64,000 nt of DNA from Neorhizobium sp. NCHU2750 (lineage in GTDB: Bacteria; Pseudomonadota; Alphaproteobacteria; Rhizobiales; Rhizobiaceae), in the NCBI RefSeq assembly GCF_003597675.1, contig NZ_CP030827.1:62001-126000 (forward strand). The letters are read 5' to 3'. The notes below the pieces were generated by a model. It was not told the DNA's origin and made no database searches. It saw nothing but the letters and a program-made list of their open reading frames with translations. A program made the translations under genes and the position numbers. Shown one piece after another: positions 9,122 through 19,044 of this stretch; within the stretch, counting starts at the first letter, position 1, and each line of letters begins with the position of its first letter.

Positions 9122-11158
9122 GTGAGAGTTGCAGCAAAGATCAATCTTCTTGTCGGGCTGATGAGCCTGGTCGCGTGTATTATTGCCGGCCTGTCCATCT
9201 TTGCCGTGACTGAATATCACAACAAGCAGCAGGCCTATGCCGATATTGCCGACCGGGTCTACAAGGGCGAGCGCCTCAATCGCCTGGTGACGGCTGTTGT
9301 CATGGATGCGCGCGGTATTTATGCCGCGGACACGATCGAAGCGACCAAGCCCTATGGTGACAATGTCATCAAGAGCCTCGGGAACATGGAAAAGCTGATT
9401 GCCGATTGGGCGGCGGTCGTTCCCCCGGCGCAAAAGTCGGAGTTCGACAAGCTGGTTGCGGGGTTCAAGGATTTCAAGGCCATCCGCAGCGAGACGGTGC
9501 GCATTGGTGCGCAACAGGGACCGGAAGCCGCAAATACCCAAGGGAATAATAGCGTCAATCGGGCCAACCGCACGGCCTATCAGGCGGACATCGACAAGGT
9601 GGTGGCATCCGATCTCGCTGATCTCGCTACACTAAGTGCGCAAATGAGTGCCTTCGGTAACCTGATCTTCTATTCCGTGTTGATCGTTGCGATTGTCGGT
9701 GTTGGCGGTGGCCTCGCTTTCGGTCTTTATCTCGGCCGCCAGGTCAGTCAGCCGATTTTGCGCCTCACCTCCGCCATGGGGCGCCTGGCCGAAGGCGATT
9801 ATGACGCAGCCGTGCCCTTCTCCGGCCGCAAGGATGAGATCGGCGACATGGCCGCTGCGGTCGAGGTGTTCAAGACCAATGGCCTTGAAGTCGCCCGCAT
9901 GACAAGCGCCGAAGCGGGCATGAAGGCCAAGAATGATGATCTTCAGGCGCGCATGGCAAGTGTTGTCTCCGCCGCGGCTGAAGGCGACTTTACGCGGCGC
10001 ATCGACAAGCAGTGGGGCGTCGAAAGCCTCGACCGTGTCGGCCGGAATATCGACCAGTTGATCGCAAGCGTGGACGCGGGTGTATCCGAGACCCGCCGTG
10101 TCGTTCGAAGCCTGTCGGACGGCGATCTGACGGACAGCATGCGGGGCGAGTTCAAGGGCGCATTCGCGGAACTGCAGCATAACGTCAACGCCACGATGGA
10201 GACGCTGCAATCCACCATCGGCAAGGTGCTCGATGCATCAGGCGCCATGAACAACGGATCGGCAGAGATCAGCAGTGCCTCCAACGATCTTTCACGGCGC
10301 ACCGAGCAGCAGGCTGCAGCGCTCGAACAGACCTCTGCGGCGCTCGATGAGATAACCTCTGTCGTCAAGACGTCGACCGAGCGCGCCAACGAGGCTACCA
10401 TCATGGTCGGCGAAGCCAAGGAAAGTGCCGCACAGTCCGGCGCGGTGGTCCGCAACGCGGTTGCCGCCATGGGGCGGATCGAGCAGGCCTCGGGCGAGAT
10501 CGCCCAGATCACCAATGTCATCGACGAGATTGCCTTCCAGACCAATCTCCTGGCGCTGAATGCAGGCGTCGAGGCAGCACGCGCCGGTGAGGCCGGCAAG
10601 GGCTTTGCCGTCGTCGCCCAGGAAGTCCGCGAGCTTGCCCAGCGCTCGGCAAGCGCCGCAAAAGATATCAAGGCTTTGATCGCCAAATCGGGAGAAGAGG
10701 TTGCCGGCGGCGTGAAGCTTGTGCAGCAGACGGGCGAGGCTCTGTCGGAGATAGAAGTTCGCGTCGCCCGCATCAACGATCACATCCAGTCGATCGCCGT
10801 TGCATCGCGCGAACAGTCGACCGGTCTTGCCGAGGTCAATACGGCGGTAAACCAGATGGATCAGGTCACCCAGCAGAATGCTGCCATGGTCGAGGAAAGC
10901 TCGGCTGCGACCAGCAAGCTCTCTTCCGAGGCGGATGCCCTCTATCGGCTGGTGTCGCAGTTCAAGATTGCGGCGGGCTCGAATGCCGCACCGAGGATGG
11001 GTACGCCGGCGCGTCCTGCTCTTGCTCAGGCCGTCGCCGGCCATACGCCCCGTAAATCACCCGTCAGGGCAATGACCGGTGCACTGTCTCGAGCTTTTGG
11101 AGGAGGGGCTGCGGTTGCCACGACGGCCAGCGTTGCAACCGATTGGGAAGAATTCTGA
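9122..11158 (+). CDS. Methyl-accepting chemotaxis protein
   Basis: A 678-residue transmembrane chemoreceptor with a GTG start. TM1 lies at about residues 8-30, a short periplasmic four-helix sensor at about 31-177, and TM2 at about 178-205. Two HAMP-like segments follow (about 205-260 and about 280-345). The signalling hairpin covers about 375-625, with the tip [22 protein letters not shown], which binds CheA/CheW. The last five residues are DWEEF, matching the xWxxF tether bound by CheR and CheB. The receptor is thus likely able to recruit its own methylation enzymes. No che genes are near, so it is an orphan receptor. The ligand is not evident. Confidence 0.93.
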   Translation: MRVAAKINLLVGLMSLVACIIAGLSIFAVTEYHNKQQAYADIADRVYKGERLNRLVTAVVMDARGIYAADTIEATKPYGDNVIKSLGNMEKLIADWAAVVPPAQKSEFDKLVAGFKDFKAIRSETVRIGAQQGPEAANTQGNNSVNRANRTAYQADIDKVVASDLADLATLSAQMSAFGNLIFYSVLIVAIVGVGGGLAFGLYLGRQVSQPILRLTSAMGRLAEGDYDAAVPFSGRKDEIGDMAAAVEVFKTNGLEVARMTSAEAGMKAKNDDLQARMASVVSAAAEGDFTRRIDKQWGVESLDRVGRNIDQLIASVDAGVSETRRVVRSLSDGDLTDSMRGEFKGAFAELQHNVNATMETLQSTIGKVLDASGAMNNGSAEISSASNDLSRRTEQQAAALEQTSAALDEITSVVKTSTERANEATIMVGEAKESAAQSGAVVRNAVAAMGRIEQASGEIAQITNVIDEIAFQTNLLALNAGVEAARAGEAGKGFAVVAQEVRELAQRSASAAKDIKALIAKSGEEVAGGVKLVQQTGEALSEIEVRVARINDHIQSIAVASREQSTGLAEVNTAVNQMDQVTQQNAAMVEESSAATSKLSSEADALYRLVSQFKIAAGSNAAPRMGTPARPALAQAVAGHTPRKSPVRAMTGALSRAFGGGAAVATTASVATDWEEF

Positions 11159-11185
11159 GCGAAAAAACAAACATTACCGAAATTT

Positions 11186-11216
11186 AAGGCGGGGGTCATC
11201 GTGTCCCCGCTTTTGT
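11186..11216 (+). terminator. Terminator after the chemoreceptor
   Basis: The stem GCGGGG / CCCCGC (11189-11194 with 11205-11210) is followed by TTTTGTATTT. It lies 30 bases after the receptor stop. Confidence 0.75.
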
Positions 11217-11571
11217 ATTTTCCGATGCCGTCGGATCGTTGCCTCAGGTATGAGTGAGACATGGAGAACGGATGAAATATTGACCGGGCCCTTCGGGCGA
11301 TCCGTCATATTTGTCTTGCGTTTTCATAATCTTGTGCGCCGCAGCAATCCAGCGGTCTAGCGTCTCGAATGCGCTGGATGGTATGGCCGGCGAGTCCTCG
11401 TCTGACGCTGGAGGCACAAGCACCCGCTATCCGGTCCAGCGTGTTTCGTCACCTGGCACGCACCAACGGAACCGTGAGCGACGCCCCCGGGGCTGTTCAA
11501 ATTTTGGTGACGCGGTAAAATGGTCGCATCTGCAGGCAGTCGAGACACCTTGCCTGGAATTGGAGATCCAT
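11217..11571. other. Intergenic region before the sensor kinase
   Basis: About 355 bases with no convincing gene. The kinase frame stays open upstream as far as 11311, but those residues look non-coding: low complexity, no family resemblance, and the only good ribosome binding site is at 11562-11565. A small GGGCCCTTCGGGC hairpin lies near 11286. I see nothing else. Confidence 0.45.
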
Positions 11572-13071
11572 ATGGACAGCGGGGTTCACACCTCGGACCG
11601 TAAGGAAGCATCGCCGGAAGGCGCCGGGCCAGGCCCGATGCCGACTGTTTTGCGTGGTCTTTCTGGGCGGTTGCTGTGGCTGACGATCATTTTCGTAATG
11701 CTCGCCGAAATTCTGATCTTCATGCCGTCCATGGCCGGCATGCGGATGAACTGGCTGCGTGATCGCCTTGATACCGCTGCGGCGGCCGGCATCGTGATCG
11801 ACGGTCTGCAGCCGGCAGAACTTCCCCGTGCGGTGCAGAACGATACTCTCCTTGCCACCGGCACCAAGGTCCTGGCGTTGCGTAAGGATGGCACGTCGCG
11901 CCTCTTGGCCGCAACGGAAGTGCCGCCGGAGATCGATGCGCAATACGATCTCGCCCACACATCCTTCCTAGGCTCGATGCGCGACGCACTCGATACGCTG
12001 GCCTTCGGCGGCGACCGCGTCATGCGCGTCTTCGGCCCGATCGGCGACAGCGACATGATCATTGAACTGGTCATGACCGACAAGGCGTTGCGCACCGACA
12101 TGCTGAAATACGCCAAGAAGATGTTCTTCATCTCACTGCTGATTTCGCTGATCACGTCGGTGCTGATCTTCCTTGCGATCAACCGGATGATGATTTCTCC
12201 GATCCGGCGGCTGACCCACAGCATGCAGCTCTTCTCCGAGCAGCCCGAGGATCCGTACCGCGTCTTTGCCGGTGATCGATCGCGTGGCGAACTCGCGGTG
12301 GCAGGACGCCACCTGACAGCCATGCAGGTGCAGCTTCAGCGAACCCTCCGACAGCAGAAGAACCTGGCCGACCTCGGTCTCGCCGTATCGAAGATCAACC
12401 ACGACATGCGCAACATTCTGGCATCGGCCCAGCTGATGTCGGACCGCCTGACGGATGTCGAGGATCCCATGGTCAGAAGCTTCGCGCCGAAGCTCCTGCG
12501 TACCATCGACCGGGCTGTGGGCTATACCAACGAGGTCCTCGCCTATGGGCAGGCTTCCGAGGGGGCGCCGCGCCGCCGCCGGGTCAACCTGTCCGACCTC
12601 TGCCAGGAGGTCCGTGACATGCTGGCGATAGATCCCGATTCGCGCATCGAGTTTGTCGAGCAGATCTCTTCCGATCTGGAGATAGATTGTGACAGCGAAC
12701 AGATATTCCGCGTCATTCACAACATCTCGCGTAACGCCGTCCAGGCGCTGTTGACGCATGACATGGCTGATCCGAAGGCGCAACGCCGCGTGACGATCTC
12801 GGCGCATCGCCTGGGAAGTGTCGTAGGTATCACGATCGACGACACCGGACCCGGCATGCCGCGCAAGGCGAGGGAGAACCTCTTCTCGGCATTTCGCGGT
12901 TCTGCCCGCTCGGGCGGTACCGGCCTTGGCCTGGTCATCGCCCGCGAACTGGTGCTTGCCCATGGCGGCACGATCGCGCTGGTCGAAAAGCCCGGTCCGG
13001 GCACGCAGTTCCGCATCGAAATTCCAGACCGGCCGGTATCGCTTGATGACTATCGCGCCCGCGCGCTATGA
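11572..13071 (+). CDS. Orphan membrane sensor histidine kinase
   Basis: A 499-residue two-transmembrane kinase. TM1 lies at about residues 34-52, a periplasmic sensor at about 53-183, TM2 at about 184-204, and a HAMP domain at about 205-256. The phosphoacceptor segment is VSKINHDMRNILASAQL with His277, an HDMRN form rather than the common HELRTP. The ATPase domain has the N box (HNISRNAVQAL), the G1 box (DDTGPGMP) and the G2 box (GGTGLGL). The ATG at 11572 is chosen because GGAG lies six bases upstream. No response regulator is adjacent, so its partner must be elsewhere. The signal is unknown. Confidence 0.88.
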   Translation: MDSGVHTSDRKEASPEGAGPGPMPTVLRGLSGRLLWLTIIFVMLAEILIFMPSMAGMRMNWLRDRLDTAAAAGIVIDGLQPAELPRAVQNDTLLATGTKVLALRKDGTSRLLAATEVPPEIDAQYDLAHTSFLGSMRDALDTLAFGGDRVMRVFGPIGDSDMIIELVMTDKALRTDMLKYAKKMFFISLLISLITSVLIFLAINRMMISPIRRLTHSMQLFSEQPEDPYRVFAGDRSRGELAVAGRHLTAMQVQLQRTLRQQKNLADLGLAVSKINHDMRNILASAQLMSDRLTDVEDPMVRSFAPKLLRTIDRAVGYTNEVLAYGQASEGAPRRRRVNLSDLCQEVRDMLAIDPDSRIEFVEQISSDLEIDCDSEQIFRVIHNISRNAVQALLTHDMADPKAQRRVTISAHRLGSVVGITIDDTGPGMPRKARENLFSAFRGSARSGGTGLGLVIARELVLAHGGTIALVEKPGPGTQFRIEIPDRPVSLDDYRARAL

Positions 13072-13203
13072 ATTTACTTTAATAAACAAAGGCTTGTTAA
13101 ATTCGTGACGGCAAAATGACATTATTCTCCGCAAAACCGCTTGCAATCTTCTGCGGCAGCCTTTAGAGGATCGCCACGCCAGCGGAACACACCGCTGACA
13201 GAC

Positions 13204-13280
13204 GCACCCGTAGCTCAGCTGGATAGAGCACCAGACTACGAATCTGGGGGTCAGGAGTTCGAATCTCTTCGGGTGCGCCA
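13204..13280 (+). tRNA. tRNA-Arg (anticodon ACG)
   Basis: A 77-base cloverleaf with an encoded CCA. The acceptor stem pairs GCACCCG with CGGGTGC, and the D-arm, the anticodon stem CCAGA/TCTGG and the T-arm (GTTCGAATC type) are all intact. The loop CTACGAA places ACG at the anticodon (position 34 is read as inosine in bacteria). Confidence 0.96.
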
Positions 13281-13525
13281 TTCTTTCTTCCTTCTCATTC
13301 CGGATGAAATTAGATTGGCGCCGTAGGCCCAGTCTGAATTTTCCCCGCTGATTTCGCGGCGTGAAGCCTGAATGGCGAATCGAACGCATATCCTTCTGTT
13401 GAACTGAAACATGTTGCTCCGCCGACGGCCAGGGGATACGCATTGCGCTATCCGTAACCGCATGGTCAGACACGTCGGTCGATTGCTTCAGGCGGCCGCG
13501 AGAGGATCTTTTGGAGTAAGCATTA

Positions 13526-14563
13526 ATGAGATGGAAGCGTACGATCCAGTTGCTGGATGTTCACGCGGAGGGTGAGATTGGCCGTGTCGCTATCGGCGGT
13601 GTCCCCAAGATTCCCGGCAACACTGTCGCCGACCAGCTGGCCTGGCTGAATTCCGATCCGAAGGGCCAGGAACTGCGCCGCTTTCTCTGCCTTGAGCCGC
13701 GGGGCACGCCGATCGGCTCTGTCAACCTACTTCTTCCTCCCAAGCACCCCGATGCCGATGCGGCCTTTGTCATTCTCCAGCCGGATCAGGCGCATGCGAG
13801 TTCGGGATCGAACTCCATCTGCGCAACCACCGCTCTTCTTGAGGCGGGTATCGTCGAGATGAAGGAGCCGGAGACGATCGTCACGCTGGAAACAGCGGCC
13901 GGCCTCGTCCGCGCCGTTGCCACCTGCCGCGACGGGCGTTGCGAGAAGGTCAAGCTCACCATGGTGCCGTCTTTCGTCCATGAACTGGACGTGAAGCTGC
14001 AGACGCCCGAATGGGGCGAGATCACCCTCGACATCGCCTATGGCGGTATCTTCTACGGGCTTGTCGATGTTTCCCAGATCGGGCTGACCATTGAAAAGAA
14101 GAATGCAGCGGCACTCGTGCAGGCCGGCATGATCCTCAAGGATCTGGTCAATCGCCAGATCCCGGTCGTTCATCCGGAAATCCCGGCAATCTCCGGCGTT
14201 GCCTATATCATGTTCCGCGATACGGAGGCTGACGGCACCGTGCGCACCTGCACGACCATGTGGCCGGGCAGGGCAGATCGCTCTCCCTGCGGTACCGGAA
14301 ATTCCTCCAACTTGGCCACGCTCCATGCGCGAGGCAAGGTAAAGGTCGGCGACACCTTCCTGTCGCGCTCAATCATCGGGACACAGTTTGAAGTCGGTTT
14401 GGCTGGAGAGACTGTCGTCGCCGGCAAGCCCGCGATCATCCCGACGATTGCCGGCCGCGGTTTCACCTTCGGGCTTCACCAGGTGGCGCTCGACCCGTTC
14501 GATCCGCTGGCCGACGGCTTTGCCATGACCGATGTCTGGGGTCCTTCGGCGGGCGACATCTGA
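13526..14563 (+). CDS. Proline racemase family enzyme (hydroxyproline epimerase/dehydratase type)
   Basis: A 345-residue cytoplasmic member of the proline racemase superfamily, which acts on proline or hydroxyproline through two catalytic residues. The second site, SPCGTGNSS with Cys255, is intact. The first site, normally MCGHG, reads SSGSNS, so the first Cys is Ser93. Superfamily members with a Ser or Thr there are mostly 4-hydroxyproline epimerases (Ser) or 3-hydroxyproline dehydratases (Thr), so a plain proline racemase is unlikely. The HAEGE motif near residue 13 and the DRSPCGTG motif fix the family. No hydroxyproline catabolic genes flank it, so its substrate is left open. Confidence 0.85.
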   Translation: MRWKRTIQLLDVHAEGEIGRVAIGGVPKIPGNTVADQLAWLNSDPKGQELRRFLCLEPRGTPIGSVNLLLPPKHPDADAAFVILQPDQAHASSGSNSICATTALLEAGIVEMKEPETIVTLETAAGLVRAVATCRDGRCEKVKLTMVPSFVHELDVKLQTPEWGEITLDIAYGGIFYGLVDVSQIGLTIEKKNAAALVQAGMILKDLVNRQIPVVHPEIPAISGVAYIMFRDTEADGTVRTCTTMWPGRADRSPCGTGNSSNLATLHARGKVKVGDTFLSRSIIGTQFEVGLAGETVVAGKPAIIPTIAGRGFTFGLHQVALDPFDPLADGFAMTDVWGPSAGDI

Positions 14564-14599
14564 GAACGGCTTTGCCATAAATCGCGACAGCGGGACCTA

Positions 14600-15523
14600 T
14601 TAGATCTCGCTGTCGGCCTTGGCCGGTGTTTCGACATCACCCTGCTTCAGAACCAGCGAGCTCACACCTTCCACGTCCTCCTGCGAGGGTGCCGGAACGA
14701 TGCCGAGTTCCTGGAGCTGTATGTACTTGCTGGCGCCGAACATGTCGCCCTTTTCTGCCGCCTGGCGATAGAGGTCGGCAGCCTTTTGCATGTTCGCCGT
14801 AATGCCCTCGCCGGTCTCGTACATGATGGCAAGGTTGATCATTGCATCGACATTGCCGCGTTGGGCTGCCAGATCGTACCATGCGATGGCCGTCTGGTCG
14901 TCGGCGGGCACAAGCTTGCCCTCATCATAGATCGAGCCGATGTTGAACGCGGCCGTGTCGTCGCCTGCGGCCGCAGCCTTCTCGAACCAGTCGAGCGCCG
15001 TCTTCACATTGGCCGTTGTTCCGAGGCCATCGCGATAAGCGACGCCGAGATTGTAGGCTGCCAATACGTTGCCGTTGTCGGCTGCCTTCTGATAGTAGCT
15101 GATCTCCGCCTTGTCGTCGCCGAGGCGCCCCATCAGCATGCCGTAATTGACCATCGCTGCCGCATAACCGTCCTTCGCCGCGACGTTATAGGCGTTCATC
15201 GCCTTGTCGGGCTCGTCGGCGCGGTTGAACGCGCGGCCGAGCTGATAGGCAAAGCGGGGGTTCCCGGTGGCATCGAAAGCCGTGCGGCAGGATTCAACGG
15301 CTTCACTACCGATATCGGCGATATTGACCGGCGCGAATGCTCCGTTGCGCTGCTGGTCGTAGGGGCTGCCGGCCAGACGATCGCAATCATTCTGCTGCGC
15401 GGATGCCAGGATGAGGGTGTTGCGCTCAGCGGCGTCGGGTGAAACGGTCAGCGCCATAAGCGCGACTGCGGCGCCGGTGGTAATCGCAAAACCCTTGTTG
15501 ACTTTCAGGGCCCGGGATTTCAT
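14600..15523 (-). CDS. Exported Sel1-like (TPR) repeat protein
   Basis: A 307-residue protein with an N-terminal signal or anchor sequence (about residues 10-32). At least five consecutive Sel1-type helical repeats of about 36 residues follow (about 85-275). Examples of the repeat consensus are AMVNYGMLMGRLGDDKAEIS, AAYNLGVAYRDGLGT and AMINLAIMYETGEGI. Sel1 repeats scaffold protein-protein contacts, often in the envelope or in signalling. A C-terminal tail of about 35 residues is acidic. The partner is unknown. Divergent from pyrC across about 250 bases that hold no other gene. Confidence 0.85.
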   Translation of the reverse strand: MKSRALKVNKGFAITTGAAVALMALTVSPDAAERNTLILASAQQNDCDRLAGSPYDQQRNGAFAPVNIADIGSEAVESCRTAFDATGNPRFAYQLGRAFNRADEPDKAMNAYNVAAKDGYAAAMVNYGMLMGRLGDDKAEISYYQKAADNGNVLAAYNLGVAYRDGLGTTANVKTALDWFEKAAAAGDDTAAFNIGSIYDEGKLVPADDQTAIAWYDLAAQRGNVDAMINLAIMYETGEGITANMQKAADLYRQAAEKGDMFGASKYIQLQELGIVPAPSQEDVEGVSSLVLKQGDVETPAKADSEI

Positions 15524-15776
15524 TCTTTGCTCCGACTTCGAATCAAATTCTGATTGCTTAACGAACGCGGCACAGCGTCGCTTGTTCCGTCATCTCATCG
15601 ATGAAGTGCCTTTCGGCGCATCTGCAACCAGCACGATCTCGTGAACGATAATCCGGCCCGGTTCTCCTTGATTGGACGTTCCGATCCCGTCCCGTGACTG
15701 AAACGGGGACTGACCGAGATTGTCTTCCCTCCCGCTTTGATGCTAAGCGAGGAAAAAATCTCAACGGAACAGCCTG

Positions 15777-16817
15777 ATGAAAACGCTCACTATTCGCCGC
15801 CCGGACGATTGGCACCTGCATCTGCGTGATGGTGAGGTCCTCAAGGGCGTCATCGCCGATACGAGCGCTCATTTCGCCCGCGCGATCATCATGCCGAACC
15901 TTGTGCCGCCGGTCGTCACCACATCTGACGCTGCAGCATACCGTGAGCGCATCATGGCAGCCCTGCCAAGCGGGCATAGGTTCGAACCGCTGATGACGCT
16001 CTATCTGACGGAGCATACGAACCCCGATGATGTCGAGGCGGGCAAGAAGAGCGGCCTGATCCACGCCGTGAAGCTTTATCCCGCCGGCGCCACCACCAAT
16101 TCCCATGGTGGCGTGCGTAACCTGGAAAAGGTCATGCCGGTTCTGGAACGCATGGCGAAGATCGGCCTTCCCCTTTGCGTTCACGGAGAAGTCACAACGC
16201 CCGAAGTCGATATTTTCGACCGCGAGGCCGTCTTCATCGAAACCGTTCTGGAACCGCTGCGCAAGCGCCTGCCCGAACTGAAGGTAACGATGGAGCATGT
16301 CACCACATCCGATGGCGTTAACTACATCAAGTCGTCCAAGGCCAATCTTGCCGGCTCCATCACCACCCATCATCTGATCATCAACCGCAACGACATTCTC
16401 GTCGGCGGCATCAAGCCTCATTATTACTGCCTGCCGGTGGCCAAACGCGAAAGCCATCGCCTTGCCCTGCGCGCGGCCGCCACTTCCGGCGATAGCCGCT
16501 TCTTCCTTGGAACCGATTCCGCCCCGCATCTCGATCCGCTAAAGGAATGCGCCTGTGGCTGCGCCGGGATCTACACCTCGGTCAATACGATGAGCTGCCT
16601 CGCGCATGTGTTCGAGGATGAGGGCGCGTTGAACAAGCTGGAAGCCTTCGCGTCATTGAATGGCCCCGCATGGTACGGCCTCGCGGCCAACGAGCAGACC
16701 ATGACGCTGACGAAACAGGAAACTCAGGTCAGCTTCCCGAGCAAGCGGGATACGGCTGCGGGCCTGATCACGGTCTTTGATCCGGGCTTTCCGCTATTCT
16801 GGAATGTTACGGGTTAA
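15777..16817 (+). CDS. pyrC: Dihydroorotase (class II, PyrC type)
   Basis: Cyclises N-carbamoyl-aspartate to dihydroorotate, the third step of pyrimidine synthesis, in the cytoplasm. The 346-residue length and fold match the short PyrC class. Zinc ligands visible are the HLHLRD pair (His13, His15), the [11 protein letters not shown] segment with the carboxylated Lys, His residues in CVHGE and MEHVTT, and the GTDSAPH Asp. pyrE lies 1.5 kb downstream on the same strand with a GGDEF gene between them, so the two pyrimidine genes are close but probably not one operon. Confidence 0.96.
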   Translation: MKTLTIRRPDDWHLHLRDGEVLKGVIADTSAHFARAIIMPNLVPPVVTTSDAAAYRERIMAALPSGHRFEPLMTLYLTEHTNPDDVEAGKKSGLIHAVKLYPAGATTNSHGGVRNLEKVMPVLERMAKIGLPLCVHGEVTTPEVDIFDREAVFIETVLEPLRKRLPELKVTMEHVTTSDGVNYIKSSKANLAGSITTHHLIINRNDILVGGIKPHYYCLPVAKRESHRLALRAAATSGDSRFFLGTDSAPHLDPLKECACGCAGIYTSVNTMSCLAHVFEDEGALNKLEAFASLNGPAWYGLAANEQTMTLTKQETQVSFPSKRDTAAGLITVFDPGFPLFWNVTG

Positions 16818-16942
16818 AATTTGAAGTTGCCTGAAAAGGCCCTGCAATTATTCTGATTGTACGTGCGGCGGTAACTCTTTGGAGAGAATCCGGCTTTAGC
16901 TTCCGCTCGGATATTGAATAAATCTTCGAAGAGAAATTCAGC

Positions 16943-18130
16943 ATGATGCTCGATTATCAGTCTCTTCTGCTTGCGCTCGGTGTATCGGCCGCATGTCTGA
17001 TGATTACGTTGCTCGGCACATGGTTTTCTCGCCGCACGGATTCCTTTCTTCTGACACTTGTTGTTTCCCTGTGCCTGGTCGTGTCGGGTATAGTCGCCTA
17101 TAGTTCCTATACGGAGAGCTCCGGCATCGTCCCAGCCGCTCTTGCCTACGGCCTTCTGATGTGCGGTTTCTCGACGATCTATGCCGCGGCGGTGCAGTTC
17201 CGCACTGCCGCGCGCCCCTGGCGTCTGGCCGCAAACGTTTCCTTGGTCAGCATGGCGTTGGGCTTGCCATTGTTCCTGACGGGACTGGATGGGCTTGGCA
17301 TCATCATGATGAATGTCCTGACCGCACTTCTCTTGATCGGTACCGGCCTTCAATACTGGGCCGCGCGGCGGGAGGCTCCCGGACCTCTTGGCGGCATGGT
17401 CATCCTCTACATCGTCAGCGGAATTTCCTTTGCGCTATGTGCCGCCGTCCTGATTTACGATGGCAGCCTCAGTATCGGTCATGCGCCGCAGAACTGGGCT
17501 GAAAATCTGAACGTAGGCATCTGCATTGCCGGCATGACGGGTATCGGTGCCCTGTCGCTCGCTCTTCACCAATGGCGTATGGCAGCTCTTCATCGCCATG
17601 AGGCAATGACCGATTCACTGACCGGCCTGCTGAACCGCCGCGCCCTGTTCGATCGCTATGGCGGCCGCAGCTTCAATGTCTCGACCGCCGTGATCGTCTT
17701 CGATCTTGATCGATTCAAGGCGATCAACGATCGCTACGGGCACTCTGCCGGCGACGAAGTCCTGCGGATTTTTGCACAGGATCTGCTGGCTGAACTGATC
17801 CCCTCTGCCAGTGTCGCAAGGCTTGGTGGCGAGGAGTTTGCCCTGGTCGTCGGCGAGGTCATGCCCGGCCGTGCCGAGCGGATTGCCAACGATATCCGCA
17901 GACGCTTTGCTGCGCGCGACATTGTTGTCGGCGGTCATGTGCTGCGCTGCACCGTCAGCGCCGGCGCCGCCGTCGGCCTGCCCGAGGGCCAGCCGTTCGA
18001 AACCGTTCTCAATCTCGCTGACGCGGCGCTCTACGAAGCCAAGAATGCCGGTCGCGACCGCGTCGAGCTTGCTCCTTACCTCCGGTCCATTCCCATCGCG
18101 CCGGTCGCCGATAGCCGCACCTCCGCGTGA
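16943..18130 (+). CDS. Membrane-bound diguanylate cyclase (GGDEF)
   Basis: A 395-residue protein. The N-terminal half (about 1-210) has about six to seven hydrophobic helices, an unclassified integral-membrane sensor. The GGDEF domain follows (about 215-380), starting MTDSLTGLLNRRAL with the catalytic signature GGEEF at about 294-298. The metal and substrate residues (FDLDRFKAINDRYGH) are present, so it should make cyclic di-GMP. The inhibitory RxxD site normally found just before the signature is absent (the segment reads LIPSASVARLGGEEF), so product feedback by the standard I-site is not expected. No EAL domain is fused to it. Confidence 0.92.
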   Translation: MMLDYQSLLLALGVSAACLMITLLGTWFSRRTDSFLLTLVVSLCLVVSGIVAYSSYTESSGIVPAALAYGLLMCGFSTIYAAAVQFRTAARPWRLAANVSLVSMALGLPLFLTGLDGLGIIMMNVLTALLLIGTGLQYWAARREAPGPLGGMVILYIVSGISFALCAAVLIYDGSLSIGHAPQNWAENLNVGICIAGMTGIGALSLALHQWRMAALHRHEAMTDSLTGLLNRRALFDRYGGRSFNVSTAVIVFDLDRFKAINDRYGHSAGDEVLRIFAQDLLAELIPSASVARLGGEEFALVVGEVMPGRAERIANDIRRRFAARDIVVGGHVLRCTVSAGAAVGLPEGQPFETVLNLADAALYEAKNAGRDRVELAPYLRSIPIAPVADSRTSA

Positions 18131-18291
18131 TCCTGCTTAAAACTTTTGGCGTTCGCGCTGTTTCTCTGGCTAACCCCTCACCATGCTGCTATTGCGGCGC
18201 GTGGTTCTGAGCAATGTCCGGCAAGAGTGCGAACGCGGTTTCGTGTACGGACTTGCATCGAAAAGCGGAAAGTCAGGCAAGGAGCGGGCGC

Positions 18292-18987
18292 ATGATCCAG
18301 ACCACATTTATCAACCGGAATGTAATGGCCGAACTGATGGCCAAGATGCTTTGGGAAATCGGGGCCGTGCACTTCAGTGCGGACAAGCCCTACACGCTTT
18401 CCTCCGGCATGATGAGCCCGGTCTATATCGATTGCCGCAAGCTGCTTTCCTTCCCGCGCGTTCGCTCGACCATCATGGATTTCGCCGCAGCGACGGCTTT
18501 GCGCGAAGCCGGTTTCGAGAAATTCGACTGTATCGCGGGTGGTGAAACCGCCGGCATCCCGTTTGCCGCGCTTCTGTCCGAACGCCTCGGCCTGCCGATG
18601 ATCTATGTCCGCAAGAAGCCCAAGGGTCATGGCCGCGCCTCGCAGATCGAGGGGCATCTGCCGGAAGGCGCCCGCGTCCTCGTCATCGAGGATCTGGTGA
18701 CGGTCGGCGGCGGCATGTTCACCTTCATCGATGCGATCCGTGCCGCCGGTGGCGTTGTCGATCATGGCATGTCGCTGTTCTTCTACGACATGTATCCGCA
18801 GGTTGCCGAGCGCTTTGCCAATGGCAAGGTTCAGTTCCACCACATCGCCACCTGGCGCAATGTGCTGGCCGTTGCCCGTCAGCAGAAGCTCTTCGACGAA
18901 AAGACGCTGTCGGAAGTCGAATCCTTCCTCGACGCGCCGCTGGCATGGTCGGGTCGCCACGGCGGCGTAACTGAGCTTTCGCTCTAG
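18292..18987 (+). CDS. pyrE: Orotate phosphoribosyltransferase
   Basis: Converts orotate and PRPP to orotidine monophosphate. The 231-residue protein carries the phosphoribosyltransferase PRPP-binding motif [17 protein letters not shown] (about 128-144), the flexible-loop segment [16 protein letters not shown] and an N-terminal [16 protein letters not shown] substrate segment. The start MIQTTF at 18292 is chosen for the AAGGAG site seven bases upstream; the frame is open further upstream. The Met-to-Ala spacing and the long C-terminal extension are typical of the alphaproteobacterial form. Confidence 0.95.
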   Translation: MIQTTFINRNVMAELMAKMLWEIGAVHFSADKPYTLSSGMMSPVYIDCRKLLSFPRVRSTIMDFAAATALREAGFEKFDCIAGGETAGIPFAALLSERLGLPMIYVRKKPKGHGRASQIEGHLPEGARVLVIEDLVTVGGGMFTFIDAIRAAGGVVDHGMSLFFYDMYPQVAERFANGKVQFHHIATWRNVLAVARQQKLFDEKTLSEVESFLDAPLAWSGRHGGVTELSL

Positions 18988-19044
18988 TATTGATATAAAA
19001 GCTCAGGTATCGATGGGTGAAACAATGATTTCGGGAGGAAATCG

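Noticed and set aside
11311..11571. Upstream extension of the sensor kinase
   Set aside because: It has no family character, and the GGAG at 11562-11565 sits at the right distance from ATG 11572.
15524..15776. A regulatory RNA before pyrC
   Set aside because: No convincing paired elements or known riboswitch pattern were recognised in this gap.
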